64,000 nucleotides of DNA from Strix aluco. Taxonomy: Eukaryota; Chordata; Aves; Strigiformes; Strigidae. Positions 60,321 through 64,000 of this stretch are shown here, in pieces. The first letter of the stretch is position 1. Each line of letters starts with the position of its first letter. Location of the stretch: assembly GCF_031877795.1 (NCBI RefSeq), contig NC_133943.1, forward strand, positions 10,409,001-10,473,000, read 5' to 3'. Below the pieces are notes generated by a model. That model ran no database searches, had not been told where the DNA came from, and saw only the letters and a list, made by a program, of their open reading frames with translations. A program made the position numbers and the translations under genes.

Positions 60321-62222
60321 ACACAAGTTATTATTTCACAAAAGTAATGATGAGAGATGAAAGGCACTGGATAAGAAGCAGAGAATTCATCCCTCACTTC
60401 CAGCTGAATTTTCTTGTTTTTCTATTCCATGTTCTTGTTTGCTGTAAGTACTTCCACAGTTATGAAAGTTTAAAATGCCACAATAAGACGATACCTGTGG
60501 ATTAGCAGGATTATTTTCATCTGACACATTTCTCACCAGGCATGTCACAGAATGAACACAAATCACAGAAATGAAAAAAGACTCAGGACAGATTTGGAGA
60601 ACAGAGTTCTCATGCAGAGTGCCTGAACAGGAGATGCTCCTTAGGTTTCTTTTCCCTTTCTTAGTACTATACTGTTAAAGACACCCACCTGTGAACAGTG
60701 ATATACTGTGGAAAACCAGACCATCTTCTGGTCTAAAATGGTAACTGCTGGTTTTGCAAAGTAGCACCCTATGAAAGCTGGGTGAACTCATTTATTCAAA
60801 AATTCTTTTCCACGTAAAAAAAAAAAAGTAAAATCTCTACATCAGGGCTGGTAAATCATACTATGAGTACTTCCCTATTGGTATATTATTTGTAGGAAAG
60901 TCCAAGTTTAAGTATTGTTATAATTGAAATATCAGTTTCATTAACAATAAAAACTGCTTAGGATACTTATGTTAATCTGTTTAAAGCTCTGCAATGAATG
61001 CTTAATAAAGCAGTCCATAAATAGAAGCTCTTTTCTTTCTTTTCACTCTGATTAGCATATATACTACTGGGTTGTCTGTGAACAGTTTTTATATACTTAG
61101 ATACCTCTGTCCACAAAACCAAGTCCTTTAATAATAAGAAATCTAAACAGTAAGAATCTGCCTTCACTGCAGATGGTTCATGGTTCAATTCAGGATCGTT
61201 TCACTCCATTTCATTTAGACTACCCCAGTGAAGGCGGATCTACAGAAAATAGAAGACTTACCACTTTCACGTCCTATCTTTATCTCCTTCCCATTTGATC
61301 TACTCTGTGTCCGCTCTGATGCTCCTTGAACCGTGTGTGCTGATATAACTTACTACACTAGCAGAAAACTAATGCAGCAGAAAGAAAAGAGAGGCCAGCT
61401 CAGCCTCCTTGATTAGTGTGTTGAACTGGCACAGTAGAAGGCCTGGGAGCACAAAAGGTCTTGCACCCTCAGGCTCCTTCAACAGACTAACCAGTGACCA
61501 CCTTGGGTTACCATTTTGCTCAAGTTTAGGACCTGCAGATGCAGGAGGAGCCAGGTGTAATGCAAAACTTGAAGCCTAGCCTTAAATCTGCAGGGAAGAC
61601 AATGAACAAGAAATATAAAGCATGAATAATTTTAAACATTTTGGTTTGCCAGAGTCAAGGTATTGGAAGTCTACATTACGGACCAAGAAAATGGGTGCAA
61701 GAGACCCCCAACTTGCTGTAAACTGGAAAAACTCCCAGTCTTTGTGTGTCAATGTAGCAAAAAAAAAAAAGATGGTAGAAAGAGCTAACATGACCTAAGT
61801 ATTAGGGGTAACAGAGTAGACAGGGTGGCTGTAACACATGCTAGAACAGTAAAAGCACCCCAGAGACACACAACCACTCTGGTTACCAGCACAAGGTAAA
61901 ACTCCTTTTCCATGCCTTTCTCGCTGCTGTTACCCATGCTAGCCAGAGTAAGCTAGCAGAAGCATGTTGGCACATGCTTTGGTCTCTCCTTCTGTTTGTA
62001 AATCTATCAAAAAAGGGTTAGTGCTGCAGCAGCAAAAAGCAACCTAGCAGGAAAATGGAAGACATAAGGTAACGGAGGACCCTTAGCATGTGCCACAACA
62101 AAAGATCATGCTTGAAATCACTGTGTCTGTTTAGAAAGATAGCCACAGAAAACACTGACTTTAATATTACTAATCTTAATAAAGATACAGAATAGTATTT
62201 AGCCTCCAGTACTGCATAGGAT

Positions 62223-62238
62223 GGGGGGGGGCGGGGGG
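62223..62238 (+). repeat. G-run
   Basis: Two G-runs of 9 and 6 bases separated by a C, in otherwise AT-rich sequence. No promoter features surround it. Confidence 0.7.
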
Positions 62239-64000
62239 ACGGACGACACAGGACAGGTGTCCACCCTGCAAAAGATTAGATCTCATGCAAAGAGGGATCA
62301 AAACTTTAGGTGACAGCTATTTAAGTAAACAAAACCATTTTCTTCTAAATGATGTGACTGACATAATTGATTTGCACTTTAAGAATATACGTAGGAACAA
62401 TGCTGTTCTAAATAAGTTTAAAATAAAAATCATAAAGACTGTGGACAGGGGCCACCAATGCCCACAGAGAAGGAACAGATGTCATGCATACAAGGGAGCG
62501 TAAAAAGTTCAGACATTAGAATAACATAATTTGGAGACACATAAAACTTGCAGTGTCGTAAAAAAAACTCGCTGAGTTTGCCAGTCTCGGGACTCTGAGT
62601 CACAGACCCGTTAAAATGGTGCCTAAGAGAACCAGTGAATTTCTGTCTTGAAAACTTACAAGTTTTCCAGCAAAGTATTTTTAGAATAAAAGCCCCACCT
62701 CTTGTATTAAAGTGACTGCATGATGCTACTCATGACTTATCAGCCCCTATTAGTAAATGCTGAAAAGGGAAATAAATCCCATAAAGCAAAAACATAAGCC
62801 AATAAAATGCCTTTGTACTTCAAAGGGATCCTCTTATAAAACAAAATGTCCAACTACAAAGTAAAAATGTCGACTGTGCATAAAAATGTTCTCATCAATA
62901 CATTATCCCACAGCCATGCAGTCATCATCATAAACTGTACAGCTTTTTTTTAAAGTTATGTTGTATTTAAACACTGACACTGTAAAACTGCAAGAAATAG
63001 GTACAAAATCCTCAATTTAAGTTGCTGCAACAGTATTTTACTTAGCTGTCACCTTAATTTTCTGATACTATTTTAAAGGGGTGCTGCTGTTTACCTAATC
63101 TATTCAAATACTCGATGACAAAAGCACTGTAATAAAACTATTATTATTATTTTAATGCTTTGTCAAGGGTGTAACTCCACTACCTTCAGTGATATAATTG
63201 TCCATATACATTAAGTGTGCCCAAGATTTAAGTTTGCATTATCCATATGTCCATAATAGAATTCTTTTTAAAAGAAAAAATAAAGGACATTTGGGTTAAA
63301 TCAAATTAAAATAAATCCATCTGAACTCTGAGATAAGTAGAAAGTTTGCAAAGGGACTGGAAAGCAAATGCAGAAATCCTCTAGAACAAAGATAAAAATG
63401 TTTGCTTTGCTACAGTCAGCTAATGAAGGCAAACTTCCACAACTTACCTAACACTTAACTGCCTATATATAAACATCTGAATTTATTATTCCTGCACCTG
63501 TTACTATTCATAAGTACCAACAGAGGGGAGACCACCTGTGAAACTGGACAAAACTTTGAATCAACAGCACCTTAAATTTTAAGGTGGAAAGGCTAGCAGC
63601 AAAATTACCCAATCTGATCTTGAAACAACTCTCTTCCTCAACATCATTAACAGAGGATTTGGAAAACAACATTAATTTTACAAACACATAAGATACTGTA
63701 ATGATCCATACTGAAATGTCACTGAGGTCATGTTCACATGGGAGGATCAGCAGTACTGGAAAGGATAAAAGACAACATCATAATGCAGTCAAACAGTTAA
63801 CATCTATCATGGAAAATACGCAGTAAGGAAGGAAATAATACATATTTTCGGTGTTTCAAACAGATCAGTTAGGCATTTAATAGAACCACTTGTACCTGCA
63901 AACCCTGAAGCTGGTAATAGTTCACACTAGTAAATTAAACCAGTAATAAAGAACGGACTATGCTCTCTGGTACATTCATATTATTAAACCCTCTTAGTTT

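Larger units (their letters stand above)
55892..64000 (-). other. SFXN1: AT-rich non-coding stretch, probably SFXN1 intron 1
   Basis: The SFXN1 start exon begins with a splice acceptor (TTCACAG, AG at 55893-55892), so an upstream exon exists. No CpG island or promoter-like region is seen up to 64000, so the first exon probably lies beyond the window. Open frames here are short and low in complexity. The only items noted are a MIR-like piece near 60205-60320 and a G-run near 62223. Confidence 0.7.

Noticed and set aside
61200-61275. Possible noncoding SFXN1 exon with a GTG|GTAAGTC donor on the - strand
   Set aside because: A donor alone is weak evidence, there is no CpG island or promoter nearby, and no upstream boundary could be set.
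55892-64000. Search for RNA genes, nested genes, CRISPR-like arrays or an unusual system in the AT-rich right end
   Set aside because: No regular repeat-spacer pattern, tRNA-like fold, or coding run above short low-complexity frames was seen.

Overview
The window is nuclear DNA of a vertebrate, almost certainly a bird and probably a neoavian. Its genes are split by GT-AG introns, and the proteins match amniote orthologues along their length. Repeats are few: CR1-type LINE pieces, worn MIR-like SINE pieces and one solo LTR of a kind I recall as common in Neoaves. The species cannot be named from the sequence.

Layout: (1) 1-2590, the 3' part of N4BP3 on the + strand. (2) 2600-3135, a CpG-rich stretch between two convergent gene ends. 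(3) 3140-4575, NHP2 on the - strand with four coding exons and a CpG-rich promoter. (4) 4815-30615, BRD8 on the - strand, with 27 coding exons for a 1273-residue two-bromodomain protein plus an alternative last exon that gives a 951-residue one-bromodomain protein. (5) 30616-30940, a divergent BRD8/KIF20A promoter with two NF-Y sites and a CHR element. (6) 31461-39950, KIF20A on the + strand with 18 coding exons (884 residues). (7) 40300-55880, SFXN1 on the - strand with ten coding exons (322 residues). (8) 55892-64000, AT-rich sequence that is probably SFXN1 intron 1, with no gene recognised.

The genes are ordinary housekeeping and cell-cycle loci: H/ACA RNP assembly (NHP2), the NuA4/TIP60 acetyltransferase complex (BRD8), cytokinesis (KIF20A), mitochondrial serine import (SFXN1) and a NEDD4-binding coiled-coil protein (N4BP3). 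All exon joins were worked out by hand from splice signals, reading phase and remembered human orthologues; the coding lengths divide exactly by three in NHP2, BRD8, KIF20A and SFXN1. No previously undescribed defence or mobile system was found. The points most worth checking are the BRD8 exon-block duplication and its conserved splice variants, the CHR promoter, the tail-to-tail KIF20A/SFXN1 ends, the CpG island between gene ends, and an unassigned exon-like segment in an SFXN1 intron.
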